Assembly (NCBI RefSeq): GCF_023156535.1 | Contig: NZ_JALNMH010000009.1 | Location: forward strand, 173,633 to 237,632 | Source: Pseudomarimonas salicorniae | Lineage (GTDB): Bacteria; Pseudomonadota; Gammaproteobacteria; Xanthomonadales; Xanthomonadaceae | Length of the DNA stretch: 64,000 bases | Direction of reading: 5' to 3' | Part shown: one piece after another, positions 43,650-52,994 of the stretch | Layout of the letters: each line of letters begins with the position of its first letter | How positions within the stretch are numbered: the first letter of the stretch is position 1 | Notes under the pieces: generated by a model | What the model was told of the DNA's origin: nothing | Seen by the model: only the letters and a program-made list of their open reading frames with translations | The model's database searches: none | Made by a program: the position numbers and the translations under genes

Positions 43650-44585
43650 TCAGCCGCCGGACGCTGCCGGTGCGGTGTCGGAGGCCTCGGCCGGCGCCTC
43701 CTCCACGGCGGGCGCCGCCGGCTCGTCCAGCGACTTCTCGATTTCCTGCAGCGCCTCGGCGCCGTACCAGCGACCGTCACGCTGGGTCATCGTGGTCTCG
43801 AAGCTCAGCGGCTGGCCGAGCAGCTCGTAGTTGACCTGGACCACCGCCTGATCGCCGCTCTGCGACTTCACCTCACTCTTCACCGAGGCCAGCGACTGGT
43901 CAAGGTCCAGACCGTAGACCTTGAGCACGTCCTTGACGCCAAGGAAGACCATCCCGGCCTTCTGCATGGCGGTCTCGAAATCCATCGCCTCGACCTCATC
44001 GAGAGTCTTGACGCCGAGCTTGCGGGCGGTGCCGACCATGCTCGACAGGGCCTGGCGGGCCTTGTCGCGGTCGAAGAACTGCGCACCCTCCAGCCACTTG
44101 GCGAAGGCGTCGATGAAATCCGTGGCCTGCTGCTTCTGGGCGGCGCTCAGCTTGGCCGATTCGTTGATCGCCTGCACCGCGAAACCGCGGCCCATGCCGA
44201 CCATCAGCGGCAACTGCGCACCCATCTCCGCCTCGGCCTTGGCCAGCTGCGGCTCGAGCTCGGCGTACAGGGTGGCCTCGGCGTCAGCGGCGGTCACCTT
44301 CGCCATGGTCTCGGCAAACTGCTGCTTGTCTTCCTCGGTGGCCGGATCCTCCTTGACCCGCTTCGGCCACTCGGCCTTCATCTTCTCGTACTGCGCCGGC
44401 GGCACGGCCAGCTGGATCAGCGAGACGAAGTCACCCTCCCGCAGCTCCTTGGCCTGCTGGGCGACAGTCTCCGCCGGCCCCATCTCCTTGGCAGCCTCAG
44501 CGGTATCGGCCGGGTCCTTGGATCCGCATCCGGCCAGTCCGACCAGAAGCAGGGCGAGGGCGGCAAAGGAAGCCTGGGTACGCAT
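43650..44585 (-). CDS. Lipoprotein of unknown function
   Basis: A 311-residue lipoprotein: signal peptide with LVGLAGC lipobox, then a helical, Lys/Glu-rich mature part (QFAETMAKVTAADAEATLYA, FIDAFAKWLEGAQFFDRDKA) and an acidic Pro/Ala tail. No family recognised. The ATG at 44585 is taken because the signal peptide starts there; a 41-bp gap separates it from plsB, so co-transcription is possible. Confidence 0.72.
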   Translation of the reverse strand: MRTQASFAALALLLVGLAGCGSKDPADTAEAAKEMGPAETVAQQAKELREGDFVSLIQLAVPPAQYEKMKAEWPKRVKEDPATEEDKQQFAETMAKVTAADAEATLYAELEPQLAKAEAEMGAQLPLMVGMGRGFAVQAINESAKLSAAQKQQATDFIDAFAKWLEGAQFFDRDKARQALSSMVGTARKLGVKTLDEVEAMDFETAMQKAGMVFLGVKDVLKVYGLDLDQSLASVKSEVKSQSGDQAVVQVNYELLGQPLSFETTMTQRDGRWYGAEALQEIEKSLDEPAAPAVEEAPAEASDTAPAASGG

Positions 44586-44657
44586 GTCGCTCTCCGGGGG
44601 TGCGTGAAGGCCCCGCACTTTAGCAGACCGGCCTGGTCGCCCGCGGGAGCCTTGGGG

Positions 44658-44693
44658 AAAGAAAACGGGAAGCCGAACTGCGCCGGCTTCCCG
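44658..44693 (-). terminator. Rho-independent terminator of the pyrF transcript
   Basis: Ten-bp stem CGGGAAGCCG / CGGCTTCCCG (44666-44693) around AACTGCGC. On the minus strand it is followed by TTTTCTTTCCCC, a good U-tract. It lies 135 bp after the pyrF stop. Confidence 0.82.
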
Positions 44694-44827
44694 CGAGGTC
44701 TGACCGAGGTCAGAAGGAACTTGCTTGTCAGGGCGTTGTTGTCGGCTGTCGCCGTTGGTTCGGCGAAAAGCTTACTTGCGGCGTATTTCAAATGCAACGC
44801 ATCACATAGACAAGGCAAGTTACTGAT
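44694..44827. other. AT-rich gap downstream of pyrF
   Basis: The stretch 44760-44827 is notably AT-rich for this window (TGATTTATTTAAAACAAGCT near the end). No gene is seen. A promoter for the lipoprotein gene (minus strand) is expected upstream of 44585, but I cannot place it with confidence. Confidence 0.4.
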
Positions 44828-45532
44828 TTATTTAAAACAAGCTGCAATCTCCGCCTGCATGGCCTCGGCCGCCGCCCGCGGGTCGGCCGCCTGGCGGATC
44901 GGTCGCCCGACCACGATGTGGCTGGCGCCCCGGGCAAAGGCGGTGGCGACGTCGACAGTGCGCTTCTGGTCATCGCCCACCGGCCCGCCGGGACGGATGC
45001 CGGGACAGACGATCAGGGCCTCCGGGCCGAGAGCGCTGCGCAGCGCGCCGGCTTCCTGGCCGGAGGCCACCACGCCATCGCAGCCGTGACGCAGGGCCGC
45101 ACGGGCCCGGTCCAGCACCTGCGCCTCGGGCCCGCGGGTGATGCCGAGCTCGGCCAGGTCCGAGGCGTCCATCGAGGTCAGCACCGTCACGCCCAGCAGT
45201 TTCACCGAGCCCTTGGCCGCGGCAGCCGCCTCGATCATCCCCGACTGCTGGGCGTGGATCGTGCACAGCCCTACCGGATAGCGGGCGATGCCGGCGACCG
45301 CGTGGCCGACCGTCGCCGGCACATCGTGGAACTTGAGGTCGACGAAGATCTGCTTGCCGCGGCCGGCCAGATCTTCGAGCACCCGGAAGTAGTCGCCCGA
45401 GGTCAGCAGTTCCATGCCAAGCTTGTAGTAGGTGATCGCGTCCCCGAGCAGGTCGATCCAGCGCCGCGCCTCGGCGGCGCTGGGCACGTCGAGAGCGAAG
45501 ATCAGCCGGTCGCGTGACGGGATCTCAGTCAT
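44828..45532 (-). CDS. pyrF: Orotidine 5'-phosphate decarboxylase
   Basis: A 234-residue cytosolic enzyme that makes UMP, the last step of pyrimidine synthesis. Visible: RLIFALDVPSAAEA with the substrate Asp, the catalytic loop IFVDLKFHDVPATV, LGVTVLTSMD, and IVVGRPIRQAADP. The ATG at 45532 overlaps the upstream phosphatase gene by 8 bp. A terminator follows. Confidence 0.97.
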   Translation of the reverse strand: MTEIPSRDRLIFALDVPSAAEARRWIDLLGDAITYYKLGMELLTSGDYFRVLEDLAGRGKQIFVDLKFHDVPATVGHAVAGIARYPVGLCTIHAQQSGMIEAAAAAKGSVKLLGVTVLTSMDASDLAELGITRGPEAQVLDRARAALRHGCDGVVASGQEAGALRSALGPEALIVCPGIRPGGPVGDDQKRTVDVATAFARGASHIVVGRPIRQAADPRAAAEAMQAEIAACFK

Positions 45533-46385
45533 GGCGCAGGCTTGCGCGCGGGCAGTCGGCTGCCGCGGCATCGGCGCAGCCGCGGCGCACGGCGCTCTCC
45601 CATGAGCCGTAGGACGGGTTGGGCAGCATGATCCAGCGCTGCCCCCACCAGCTGCGGTACGACTCGACCAGACCGTGTCGCGTCGCCACATCGGTGGCGA
45701 TGCCGTCGAGGAAGTCGCCGAGGTTGTCGCCGAGCATCAGCAGGACGCGGTGCTCGCGGCCCACCCACTGGCGGCGCGTCGCCTTCTCGCCTTCGGGCGC
45801 CCGCGGATCGCCCTTGAGCAGCACGTTGCTGCCGTCTGCGGCGATCGGGAAGCCCAGTGCGCGCAGGTTGTCGACGGTGGCCGCGCGCTCGTTGGCGTGA
45901 CCGCGGTTGGTGACGAAGAACACCGTCACGCCGCGCGAGGCGGCATGGTTGGCAAAGGCGAGCGCACCGGGCAGCGCCCGGGCGCGGCGCTCGTTGACCC
46001 AGCCCTCCCAGCGGGCCAGCGAGTAGGGCTCGCCGTCTCGGATGCCGCGGGCCTGGAACGGCGAGTTGTCGATCATGGTCTCGTCGGCATCGACGATCAC
46101 CGCCGGCTTCAGCCCGTCGACAGCGGCGCCGGCGCGTTCGACCGGCGGCAACGCGTCCCAGCCCGGATCGAGCAGGGCACGGTCAGTTTGGGCGATCGCC
46201 AGATTGAAGGCGCCGAGCACCGCCGCGTGGTACTCGGCCGCGGTCTGCATCCACAGCGTCGCGTTGAGGTTGTCGTGGGCCGCCGCGACGGGGGCCGGCG
46301 GCGGCGGGGCCGGCTCGCGCACCGGGGCGGCGCAGCCGGCAAGCATCAGGGCGGCAAGGGCCAGCGAGACGGGCAGATGGCGCAT
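45525..46385 (-). CDS. HAD-family lipoprotein phosphatase, e(P4)-like
   Basis: A 286-residue acid phosphatase of the class C / 5'-nucleotidase lipoprotein e(P4) type. Signal peptide with lipobox ALMLAGC; the HAD motif VIVDADETMIDNSPFQ gives the nucleophile DxD; VTVFFVTNRGHANERAAT, KGDPRAPEGEKATRR and LMLGDNLGDFLD are the later HAD motifs. Probably outer-membrane anchored, releasing phosphate or dephosphorylating nucleotides at the surface. Confidence 0.9.
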   Translation of the reverse strand: MRHLPVSLALAALMLAGCAAPVREPAPPPPAPVAAAHDNLNATLWMQTAAEYHAAVLGAFNLAIAQTDRALLDPGWDALPPVERAGAAVDGLKPAVIVDADETMIDNSPFQARGIRDGEPYSLARWEGWVNERRARALPGALAFANHAASRGVTVFFVTNRGHANERAATVDNLRALGFPIAADGSNVLLKGDPRAPEGEKATRRQWVGREHRVLLMLGDNLGDFLDGIATDVATRHGLVESYRSWWGQRWIMLPNPSYGSWESAVRRGCADAAAADCPRASLRHD

Positions 46386-46438
46386 GGTCGGATCCAGGTT
46401 TCGGCTCGGGCGCGAGTCTACACGCCCGGGATGTCCGT

Positions 46439-48418
46439 TCAGTCGCCGAGCAGGGCGGCGATCGCGCCCATCCGCGCGCGGGTGCGCTCCTGCTTGACCT
46501 CGGCGTGCAGGGCGGGATCCTCGCCGTCGCGCAGCAGGTCCTCGGCCGGCAGTTCGGACAGGAACCGGCTGGGCTCGAGCCGATGCACCTCGCCCCACTT
46601 GCGCGCCTGCCGCGAGTGGCTCAGCACCAGCTGTTCGCGGGCCCGGGTGATGGCGACGTACATCAGCCGACGCTCCTCGTCGAGCCGGCCCTCCTCCATG
46701 CTCGCCTCGTGCGGCAGCACGCCCTCCTCGCAGCCGACCACGAACACGCAGCGAAACTCGAGCCCCTTGGAGGCATGCAGGCTCATCAGCCGCACCGCTT
46801 CTCCGGCCTCGCCGCGATCAGCGTGGCCGAGCAGGGTCAGCTGGTTGGCGAGGCCATCGAGACCGCTGCCCTTCGCGCCCTCCAGCCAGCTCGACAACTC
46901 GTCGAGATTGGCCCGGCGGCGCTGGAAGCCCGACTCGTCCTTGCACTGGGCGCGCAGTGCGGCAAGCAGGCCGCTGCGCTCGAGGGTCTGCCGGCAGACC
47001 TCGGCGGGCTCGCTGCCGCGGGCATGATCGCGCAGCTGTTCGACCAGGGTGGCGAACTCCGAGAGGCCGCTGGCCGCGCGGGCTGGCAGCTGTTTGAGCA
47101 GATCGATGCGCCCGGCCGCCCGGGACATCGGCAGGCCGGCATGTCGGGCCAGCTCGGCGAGCCTGGCCAGGGTCGCCGTCCCCACATCCCGCTTGGGCGC
47201 GCCGATGGCGCGCAGGAAGGCAGCGTCATCGTCGGGATTGGCCAGCACACGCAGCCAGGCCAGCAGGTCCTTGACCTCGCCACGGTCGAGGTAGGCGGTG
47301 CCGCCGGAGAGGTGGTACGGAATCTTCAGCAGCTGCAGCGCCTTCTCGATCGCGCGCGACTGGAAGTTGCCGCGGAACAGCACGGCGAAGTCGCTCCAGG
47401 CGAACTTGCGGGTCTGCTGCAGGAAGCTGATTTCGGCGGCTACGCGCTCGGCCTCGTGCTCGGCATCGCGGCACTCCCAGACCCGGATCGGCTCGCCCTC
47501 GGCGTGCTCGCTCCAGAGTTTCTTGACGTGGAGATGCGGGTTGTTGGCGATCAGGGTGTTGGCCGCGCGGAGGATGCGCCGGGTGCAGCGGTAGTTCTGC
47601 TCCAGCGGGATCACCTTGAGGTTCGGGTAATCCTTGCCGAGCTGATCGAGGTTCTCGGGATTGGCGCCGCGCCAGGCATAGATCGACTGGTCATCGTCGC
47701 CGACGCAGGTGAAGGCGCCGCGCGGTCCGGCGAGCAGGGTCAGCAGGCGGTACTGGGTGAGGTTGGTGTCCTGGTACTCGTCAACCAGCAGGTAGCGCAG
47801 CCGCTCGCGCCAGGCGGCGGCGCGCTCGGCATCGGCCTCGAGCAGGGCCACCGGCAGGCGGATCAGGTCGTCGAAGTCGACCGCGTTGAACGCCGCCAGC
47901 CGCCGCTGGTACTCGGCGTAGGCCTCGGCGGCCTCGTGCTCGCGCGGGCTGGCGGCGCGCTCGGCGGCCTGCTCGGGCGAGAGCCCGTCGTTCTTCGCCC
48001 GGGAGATCAGGCCGCGCAGCGCGTCCACCGCATCGGGCTTGGCGCCCTTGGGCAGCAGCTCCTTGAGCAGGCCGGCGCTGTCGTCGGAGTCAAAGATCGA
48101 GAAGCCCCGGCGCAGGCCGGCCGCAGCGTGCTCGATCTGCAGGAAGCGCAGGCCCAGCGAGTGGAAGGTGCAGATGTTCAGGCCTTCGGTGCGATCGGCA
48201 CGCAGTCGCTTGCCGATGCGCTCGCGCATCTCCTTGGCCGCCTTGTTGGTAAAGGTGATCGCGGCGATCTTGGCCGGGGCGAGCCCGCGGTCGGCGATCA
48301 GGTGGGCGATCTTCTCGGTGATCACCTTGGTCTTGCCGCTGCCTGCCCCCGCCAGCACCAGCAGGGGGCCGACGGTGTAGTGGACGGCCTGGGCCTGGGG
48401 CGGGTTGAGCTGTGACAT
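46439..48418 (-). CDS. rep: ATP-dependent DNA helicase Rep
   Basis: A 659-residue UvrD/Rep-family superfamily 1 helicase. Motifs I (VLAGAGSGKTKVITEKI), Ia (AAITFTNKAAKEMRERI), II (LLVDEYQDTN), III (CVGDDDQSIYAWRGA), IV (LEQNYRCTRRILRAAN), V (RLMSLHASKGLEFRCVFVVG) and VI (RRLMYVAITRARE) are all present. Length and the NYRC motif fit Rep rather than UvrD. The ATG at 48418 starts MSQLNPPQAQAV; the frame is open upstream in the divergent gene's region. Divergent from tdk. Confidence 0.95.
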   Translation of the reverse strand: MSQLNPPQAQAVHYTVGPLLVLAGAGSGKTKVITEKIAHLIADRGLAPAKIAAITFTNKAAKEMRERIGKRLRADRTEGLNICTFHSLGLRFLQIEHAAAGLRRGFSIFDSDDSAGLLKELLPKGAKPDAVDALRGLISRAKNDGLSPEQAAERAASPREHEAAEAYAEYQRRLAAFNAVDFDDLIRLPVALLEADAERAAAWRERLRYLLVDEYQDTNLTQYRLLTLLAGPRGAFTCVGDDDQSIYAWRGANPENLDQLGKDYPNLKVIPLEQNYRCTRRILRAANTLIANNPHLHVKKLWSEHAEGEPIRVWECRDAEHEAERVAAEISFLQQTRKFAWSDFAVLFRGNFQSRAIEKALQLLKIPYHLSGGTAYLDRGEVKDLLAWLRVLANPDDDAAFLRAIGAPKRDVGTATLARLAELARHAGLPMSRAAGRIDLLKQLPARAASGLSEFATLVEQLRDHARGSEPAEVCRQTLERSGLLAALRAQCKDESGFQRRRANLDELSSWLEGAKGSGLDGLANQLTLLGHADRGEAGEAVRLMSLHASKGLEFRCVFVVGCEEGVLPHEASMEEGRLDEERRLMYVAITRAREQLVLSHSRQARKWGEVHRLEPSRFLSELPAEDLLRDGEDPALHAEVKQERTRARMGAIAALLGD

Positions 48419-48548
48419 GGACACGGCAGGAAGCTGGAGCGGCGGCGCAGTGTAGCCCGAGCCGACCGGCTTGCCCGCCCGCGGCGACCGCCATCGGGTC
48501 CGGGGCCTCGGGTGGTATCCTCCGCGGCCCCCACAGGAGCCCTGCTGC

Positions 48549-49178
48549 TTGGCCAAGCTGTACTTCTACTACTCGGCGATGAATGCCGGGAAGACCACCA
48601 CCCTGCTGCAGAGCGCGCACAACTACCGCGAACGCGGCATGCGTACCCTGCTGCTGACGCCGCGGCTGGACAACCGCTTCGGCGAAGGCGTGGTGGCCTC
48701 GCGCATCGGCCTGCGCTCGGAGGGAAGGGTTTTCGGCCAGGACAGCGACCTGCTGGCGCTGTGCCGCGCGGACATCGAACAGCAGGGCCCTCTTCACTGC
48801 GTGCTGGTCGACGAAGCCCAGTTCCTGACCAAGCGCCAGGTCTGGCAGCTGACCGAGATCGTCGACGCGCTGAACGTGCCGGTGCTGGCCTACGGGCTGC
48901 GCACCGACTTCCGCGGCGAACTGTTCGAGGGCAGCCAGTACCTGCTGGCCTGGGCCGACAGCCTGTCCGAAATCAAGACCATCTGCCACACCGGCCGTAA
49001 GGCGACGATGGTCGTGCGGGTGGACGATCAGGGCCGCGCCATCACCGACGGTCCGCAGGTCGAGATCGGCGGCAACGAGCGCTATGTCTCGGTCAGCCGG
49101 GCCGAGTTCAAGAAGATCACCGCCGGCGAGGGGCGCATCGAACTGCAGCAGCCGAGGCTGCCGCTGGATGAGGTGTAG
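48549..49178 (+). CDS. tdk: Thymidine kinase
   Basis: A 209-residue cytosolic enzyme that phosphorylates thymidine. It starts at [23 protein letters not shown] matches E. coli Tdk, whose first residues are the same region, and AGGAG at 48535-48539 precedes it. P-loop [27 protein letters not shown] and [20 protein letters not shown] are conserved. The zinc-binding cysteines are reduced to the one in [12 protein letters not shown], as in some bacterial enzymes. Confidence 0.93.
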   Translation: MAKLYFYYSAMNAGKTTTLLQSAHNYRERGMRTLLLTPRLDNRFGEGVVASRIGLRSEGRVFGQDSDLLALCRADIEQQGPLHCVLVDEAQFLTKRQVWQLTEIVDALNVPVLAYGLRTDFRGELFEGSQYLLAWADSLSEIKTICHTGRKATMVVRVDDQGRAITDGPQVEIGGNERYVSVSRAEFKKITAGEGRIELQQPRLPLDEV

Positions 49179-49288
49179 GGAGGCTGCGAGCCCCGACTGC
49201 TTAACCGTTTCGTAACGCTCGGCGCGCAGGCGCGCCGTTACCCTGTCCCCGCACGCCCGCTACCCGCGGGCGCGACTGTCTTTGGCCC

Positions 49289-50878
49289 ATGTACCTCGAT
49301 TTCTACGGACTCAAGGAAGCACCGTTCTCGATCACGCCCGATCCGCGCTTCGTGTTTCTCAGCGAGCGCCACCGGGACGCGCTCGCGCACCTGCTGTATG
49401 GCATCGGCCAGGGCGGAAGCGGTGGCTTCGTGCAGCTCACCGGCGAAGTCGGGACCGGCAAGACCACCCTGTGCCGGCTTCTCCTTGAGCAGCTGCCACC
49501 GGACACGCGAGTGGCGCTGGTGCTCAACCCGCGGCTCTCGCCGATCGAGCTGCTGGAAACCATCTGCGAAGAGCTGAAGATCGATCTGACCGGTCGCCGC
49601 GGCAGCCTCAAGGCCCTGGTCGACGGACTCAACGTCTACCTGCTCGATGCCTATGCGCAGGGCCTGCGGGTCGTGCTGATCATCGACGAGGCGCAGAACC
49701 TCTCGGCCGAGGCCCTGGAGCAGGTCCGCCTGCTGACCAACCTCGAGACGCCGACCCAGAAGCTGCTGCAGATCATCCTTCTCGGCCAGCCTGAACTGCG
49801 TGACCTGCTGGCACGCCCCGACCTGCGCCAGCTGACCCAGCGGATCACCGCGCGCTACCACCTGACCCCGCTCAGCGCCGAAGAGACCGAGGCCTACGTG
49901 CGACATCGGCTGTCGGTGGCCGGCTGCCAGCGCATGCCCTTCACCCGCTTGGCCCTGCGCCGGCTGCACGAGCATGCCGAGGGCGTGCCGCGCCTGCTCA
50001 ACGTGATCGCCGATCGCGCGCTGATGGCGGGCTACGTGCACAACCGCCAGCAGATCGGCGAGCGCGATGTCGACCGCGCCGCGCAGGAGTCGCTGGAGCG
50101 CGTCCGCCGCCGTTGGGGACGGATCGGCGCTCCCGCGATCGCCGCCCTGGTGGTAGGCGTGCTGGTCGCCGCAGTCGCCCTGTGGCCCGAGCGCGATCCG
50201 CCTGTGGCTGAAGAGACGACGGATGATGCACCCAGCGTCGAGGAACTGGCCCCGCCGACGCCGATCGCCGACCTGCTCGCGGACGCCTCCTACAGCCAGC
50301 AGGGCGCCTGGACCAATCTGCTGGCCTTGTGGACGGTGCGCGCCGAGGAGGTCGATGTCAGCACCGCGATGCGCTGCGCCCCCCAGCCCGCGCCCGGTCT
50401 CTACTGTCTGCGCGGCGCCGGCAACCTGGCCAAGCTCGAAACCCTGCGTCGACCGGTGATCCTTCGCCTGTCGGCCGGAGAGAGAGAAGGCTGGGCGGTG
50501 CTGCTCGGCCTGTCGCGTTCCCGCGCGCGGCTGTCACTCGGCGGCGAGTCGATCGACGTATCCAGACGTGATCTCGAACGCAGCTGGCTCGGCGAGTACT
50601 TCGCGCTGTGGCAGGCCCCGGCATTTCTGCCTTCCGGCACCCTCAAGAGCGGCGACAGCGGCCCCGGGGTGGAGTGGCTGCAGCAGCGACTGGTCTCGCG
50701 CGGCCTGCTCGCTGCAACCCGCCACCCGGCGCTATATGACTCCAGCGTAGAGGCCTCGGTGCGCAGCCTGCAGGCCGCGCACGGGCTGGTTCCGGACGGC
50801 ATCGTCGGACCGGAAACACTGCTTGCGCTGGCCGCGGACCAGCCCGGCGGACCGCGTCTGCGGACACGGCTGGAGTAG
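49289..50878 (+). CDS. gspA: GspA/ExeA-like ATPase with peptidoglycan-binding domain
   Basis: A 529-residue inner-membrane ATPase. Residues 1-270 are an AAA+ type ATPase (FYGLKEAPFSITPDPRFVFL, Walker A GEVGTGKTT, Walker B VLIIDEAQNLS, QRITARYHLTPLS), with a transmembrane helix at about 280-300. The C-terminal domain (about 440-520) has SGDSGPGVEWLQQRLVSRGL and AAHGLVPDGIVGPETL, a peptidoglycan-binding type 1 domain. GspAB in Aeromonas opens the wall for assembly of the GspD secretin. The gene is followed by gspB at 2 bp. Confidence 0.93.
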   Translation: MYLDFYGLKEAPFSITPDPRFVFLSERHRDALAHLLYGIGQGGSGGFVQLTGEVGTGKTTLCRLLLEQLPPDTRVALVLNPRLSPIELLETICEELKIDLTGRRGSLKALVDGLNVYLLDAYAQGLRVVLIIDEAQNLSAEALEQVRLLTNLETPTQKLLQIILLGQPELRDLLARPDLRQLTQRITARYHLTPLSAEETEAYVRHRLSVAGCQRMPFTRLALRRLHEHAEGVPRLLNVIADRALMAGYVHNRQQIGERDVDRAAQESLERVRRRWGRIGAPAIAALVVGVLVAAVALWPERDPPVAEETTDDAPSVEELAPPTPIADLLADASYSQQGAWTNLLALWTVRAEEVDVSTAMRCAPQPAPGLYCLRGAGNLAKLETLRRPVILRLSAGEREGWAVLLGLSRSRARLSLGGESIDVSRRDLERSWLGEYFALWQAPAFLPSGTLKSGDSGPGVEWLQQRLVSRGLLAATRHPALYDSSVEASVRSLQAAHGLVPDGIVGPETLLALAADQPGGPRLRTRLE

Positions 50879-50880
50879 GC

Positions 50881-51621
50881 ATGTCGCTGATCCTCGAAGC
50901 CCTGCGCAAATCCGAGGCCGAACGCCAGGCGGCCAGCCTGCCGGGGCTGCTCACGCCCTCCCCGGCAGCCGCCCGCATGCAGCGCCGGCACCCGGCATGG
51001 CTCTGGTGGCTGCCCGGGATGCTGGCGGCAGGCCTGCTGCTCGGCTGGTGGCTGCCGCATTGGCTGAAGGATGCGCCGCCGGCCGAACCGCAGGCGGAAG
51101 ACAGGCCGAAGGAGCCGGCGGCCACGCCCGTCGTGGTCGAAGCGGCTCCCGCGCCTTCACCGCCCGAACAAACCGCTGGCCCCGCCACGACCGAGCGCCC
51201 CGATACGCCGCCCGCGGCGCTCAGGGAGCCTGCGCGGCCAACCGCCGCCCCCCCGATGGCCATACCCGCCGATACCGCAGCCCCCGTCGAGATCGCCATA
51301 CCGGCCCCGCACGCCGCTGCCCCGCCTCTCGCAGCTCCCGTCGCCCCTGAACCCTCCGTTCCCGCGACGCCGGAACCCGCCGCCCCGCGACTGGCCCGTC
51401 TCGCCCAGATGCCCTCTGCACAGCGTCAGCGGCTGCCAGAGCTCAAGCTCAGCGTCCATGTGTTCAACGATGATCCGGCGGCGCGCTTCGCCATCGTCGA
51501 TGGTCGACGGCTGCAGGAAGGCGACGCCGTGGGTACCGGGGTGACGCTGCGCGAGATCCGCCGCGAGGGCCTGCTGCTGGAGATCGATGGCGGGTCCTGG
51601 CTGCTGGAGCGGCCACGGTGA
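50881..51621 (+). CDS. gspB: GspB-like type II secretion assembly protein
   Basis: A 246-residue protein. The start MSLILEALRKSEAERQA is typical of GspB/ExeB, followed by one transmembrane helix (about 39-60), a long Pro/Ala-rich stretch (75-165), and the GspB C-terminal domain LPELKLSVHVFNDDPAARFA, then DGRRLQEGDAVGTGV. It works with GspA in placing the type II secretin. No other gsp genes lie in the window. Confidence 0.9.
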   Translation: MSLILEALRKSEAERQAASLPGLLTPSPAAARMQRRHPAWLWWLPGMLAAGLLLGWWLPHWLKDAPPAEPQAEDRPKEPAATPVVVEAAPAPSPPEQTAGPATTERPDTPPAALREPARPTAAPPMAIPADTAAPVEIAIPAPHAAAPPLAAPVAPEPSVPATPEPAAPRLARLAQMPSAQRQRLPELKLSVHVFNDDPAARFAIVDGRRLQEGDAVGTGVTLREIRREGLLLEIDGGSWLLERPR

Positions 51622-51655
51622 GGACGGCTGCGCGCGACTGGCTCCAACCCGCGTC

Positions 51656-52336
51656 ATGTTCATAGACGTCCCGTCCCGGCATCGGGCGCGGCTGGTCTGG
51701 GCGACCCCGATGCTGGTGCTGGTCTCGGTCGGCGTGTTCCTATGGCTGGTCACCCGAGCACCCGAGACCCGCCTGCTGGTGCTCGAACGCTGGGGCGCCG
51801 TGCCCGAGCTGCTCAGTCCAAGCGGGCGCCTGGACCTGGCCAGCCTGCGCCAGTTGCTGACCCTGGCCACGGCCCTGCTCATCCATGCCGACTGGCTGCA
51901 CCTGGTCGGCAATCTGCTATTCCTGCTCATCTTCGGCCTGCCCGCCGAACGCGCACTCGGCGGCGGCCGGCTGCTTGCCCTGTTCCTGCTCGGCGGGGTG
52001 GTCGCCAACCTCTCCGCGGTGTTCGCCTTGGCCAGCTCGCGCTCGGTCATCGTCGGCAGCAGCGGTGCCGTCTCCGCCCTGATCGGCGCCTACCTCGTAC
52101 TGTTCCCGCGCGCCCGGCTCGGATTCGTCGTGCCGCTGGGGCTGTTCCTGGAGTTCGTGCGGACCCCGGCGCCGCTGATGATCGGCGTATGGGCCGCGCT
52201 GCAGCTGGCCTTCACCGTGGTCGGCCCCGGCTTCGGCGCGGTGGCCTGGTCGGCCCACGCCGCCGGCTTCGCCTACGGACTGCTGCACGGGGCGCTCAGC
52301 CGAGGCGCCGTGCGCCGCCGACACCGCGGCGCATGA
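51656..52336 (+). CDS. Rhomboid-family intramembrane serine protease
   Basis: A 226-residue inner-membrane protease with about six helices. The HADWLHLVGNLLFLLIFG segment carries the conserved HxxxN, the nucleophile Ser is in VIVGSSGAVSALIGAYLV, and WSAHAAGFAYGLLHGA supplies the catalytic His. It starts 34 bp after gspB and could be co-transcribed. Its substrates are unknown. Confidence 0.88.
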   Translation: MFIDVPSRHRARLVWATPMLVLVSVGVFLWLVTRAPETRLLVLERWGAVPELLSPSGRLDLASLRQLLTLATALLIHADWLHLVGNLLFLLIFGLPAERALGGGRLLALFLLGGVVANLSAVFALASSRSVIVGSSGAVSALIGAYLVLFPRARLGFVVPLGLFLEFVRTPAPLMIGVWAALQLAFTVVGPGFGAVAWSAHAAGFAYGLLHGALSRGAVRRRHRGA

Positions 52337-52423
52337 ACCGCTGCGGACGCGCCGGTCCGGCTTCACCCTCGCTGCAGCGCGCCATCGGGTAGGCTTGGGC
52401 CATTACCCCACAGCCCCGCGCCA

Positions 52424-52747
52424 ATGTCCCACCGCACCCTCTACAAGATCACCTTCCTCAACGCCGGCAAGATTTACGAGCTGTACGCGCGTCAGGTTGC
52501 GGCCTCCTCGCTCTGGGGTTTCACCGAAGTCTCGGAGCTGGTCTGGGAAAGCGGTGACAGCGTGGTCATCGACCCGACCGAAGAGCGGCTGCGCGACGAG
52601 TTCGGCCAGACCCGCAAGCTGCACCTGCCGATGCAATCGGTGATCCGGGTCGAGGAAGTCGATCGCAAGGGCCAGCTGGCCATCCGCGATTCGCAGACCG
52701 GCGACCGCATCGTCACGCCCTTCCCGGTGCCAGGACGCCCACGCTGA
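52424..52747 (+). CDS. DUF1820 protein
   Basis: A 107-residue protein: MSHRTLYKITFLNAGKIYEL, LYARQVAASSLWGFTEVSEL, then SVVIDPTEERLRDEFG and LHLPMQSVIRVEEVDRKG. This is the conserved body of DUF1820, common in gammaproteobacteria with no established function. Probably cytosolic. Confidence 0.88.
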   Translation: MSHRTLYKITFLNAGKIYELYARQVAASSLWGFTEVSELVWESGDSVVIDPTEERLRDEFGQTRKLHLPMQSVIRVEEVDRKGQLAIRDSQTGDRIVTPFPVPGRPR

Positions 52748-52805
52748 TCGTACCGGCGCGGAAAGAGCGCTTCGGGCGCGAAGTTCGCATTCGCCACGGT
52801 CCCGC

Positions 52806-52872
52806 TGTAGGAGCCAGCTTGCTGGCGATAGGCGCCACGGATGGGACGATCGCCAGCAAGCTGGCTCCTACA
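52806..52872. repeat. REP-type palindrome, family A (copy 2, inverted)
   Basis: 24-bp perfect arms (52806-52829 and 52849-52872) and a 19-bp spacer that is the reverse complement (two differences) of the 6.3-kb copy's spacer. It sits between DUF1820 and the convergent phoQ, where it may end both transcripts. Confidence 0.93.
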
Positions 52873-52994
52873 TTCGGGTGTTGTGGAAGGTCTTCTTCGC
52901 GCCCTGAATCGCCTTTCCGCGAGCCCGCCGTTTCCGCTTCCGGAGGGCCCACCGACGCCCGCCATCCCGGCGAACGGAGGCAGACGCCTGGCGC

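Noticed and set aside
41152..43830. Long open frame on the plus strand opposite plsB
   Set aside because: Antisense shadow of plsB; its translation is rich in Arg, Ala, Gln and His without any domain.
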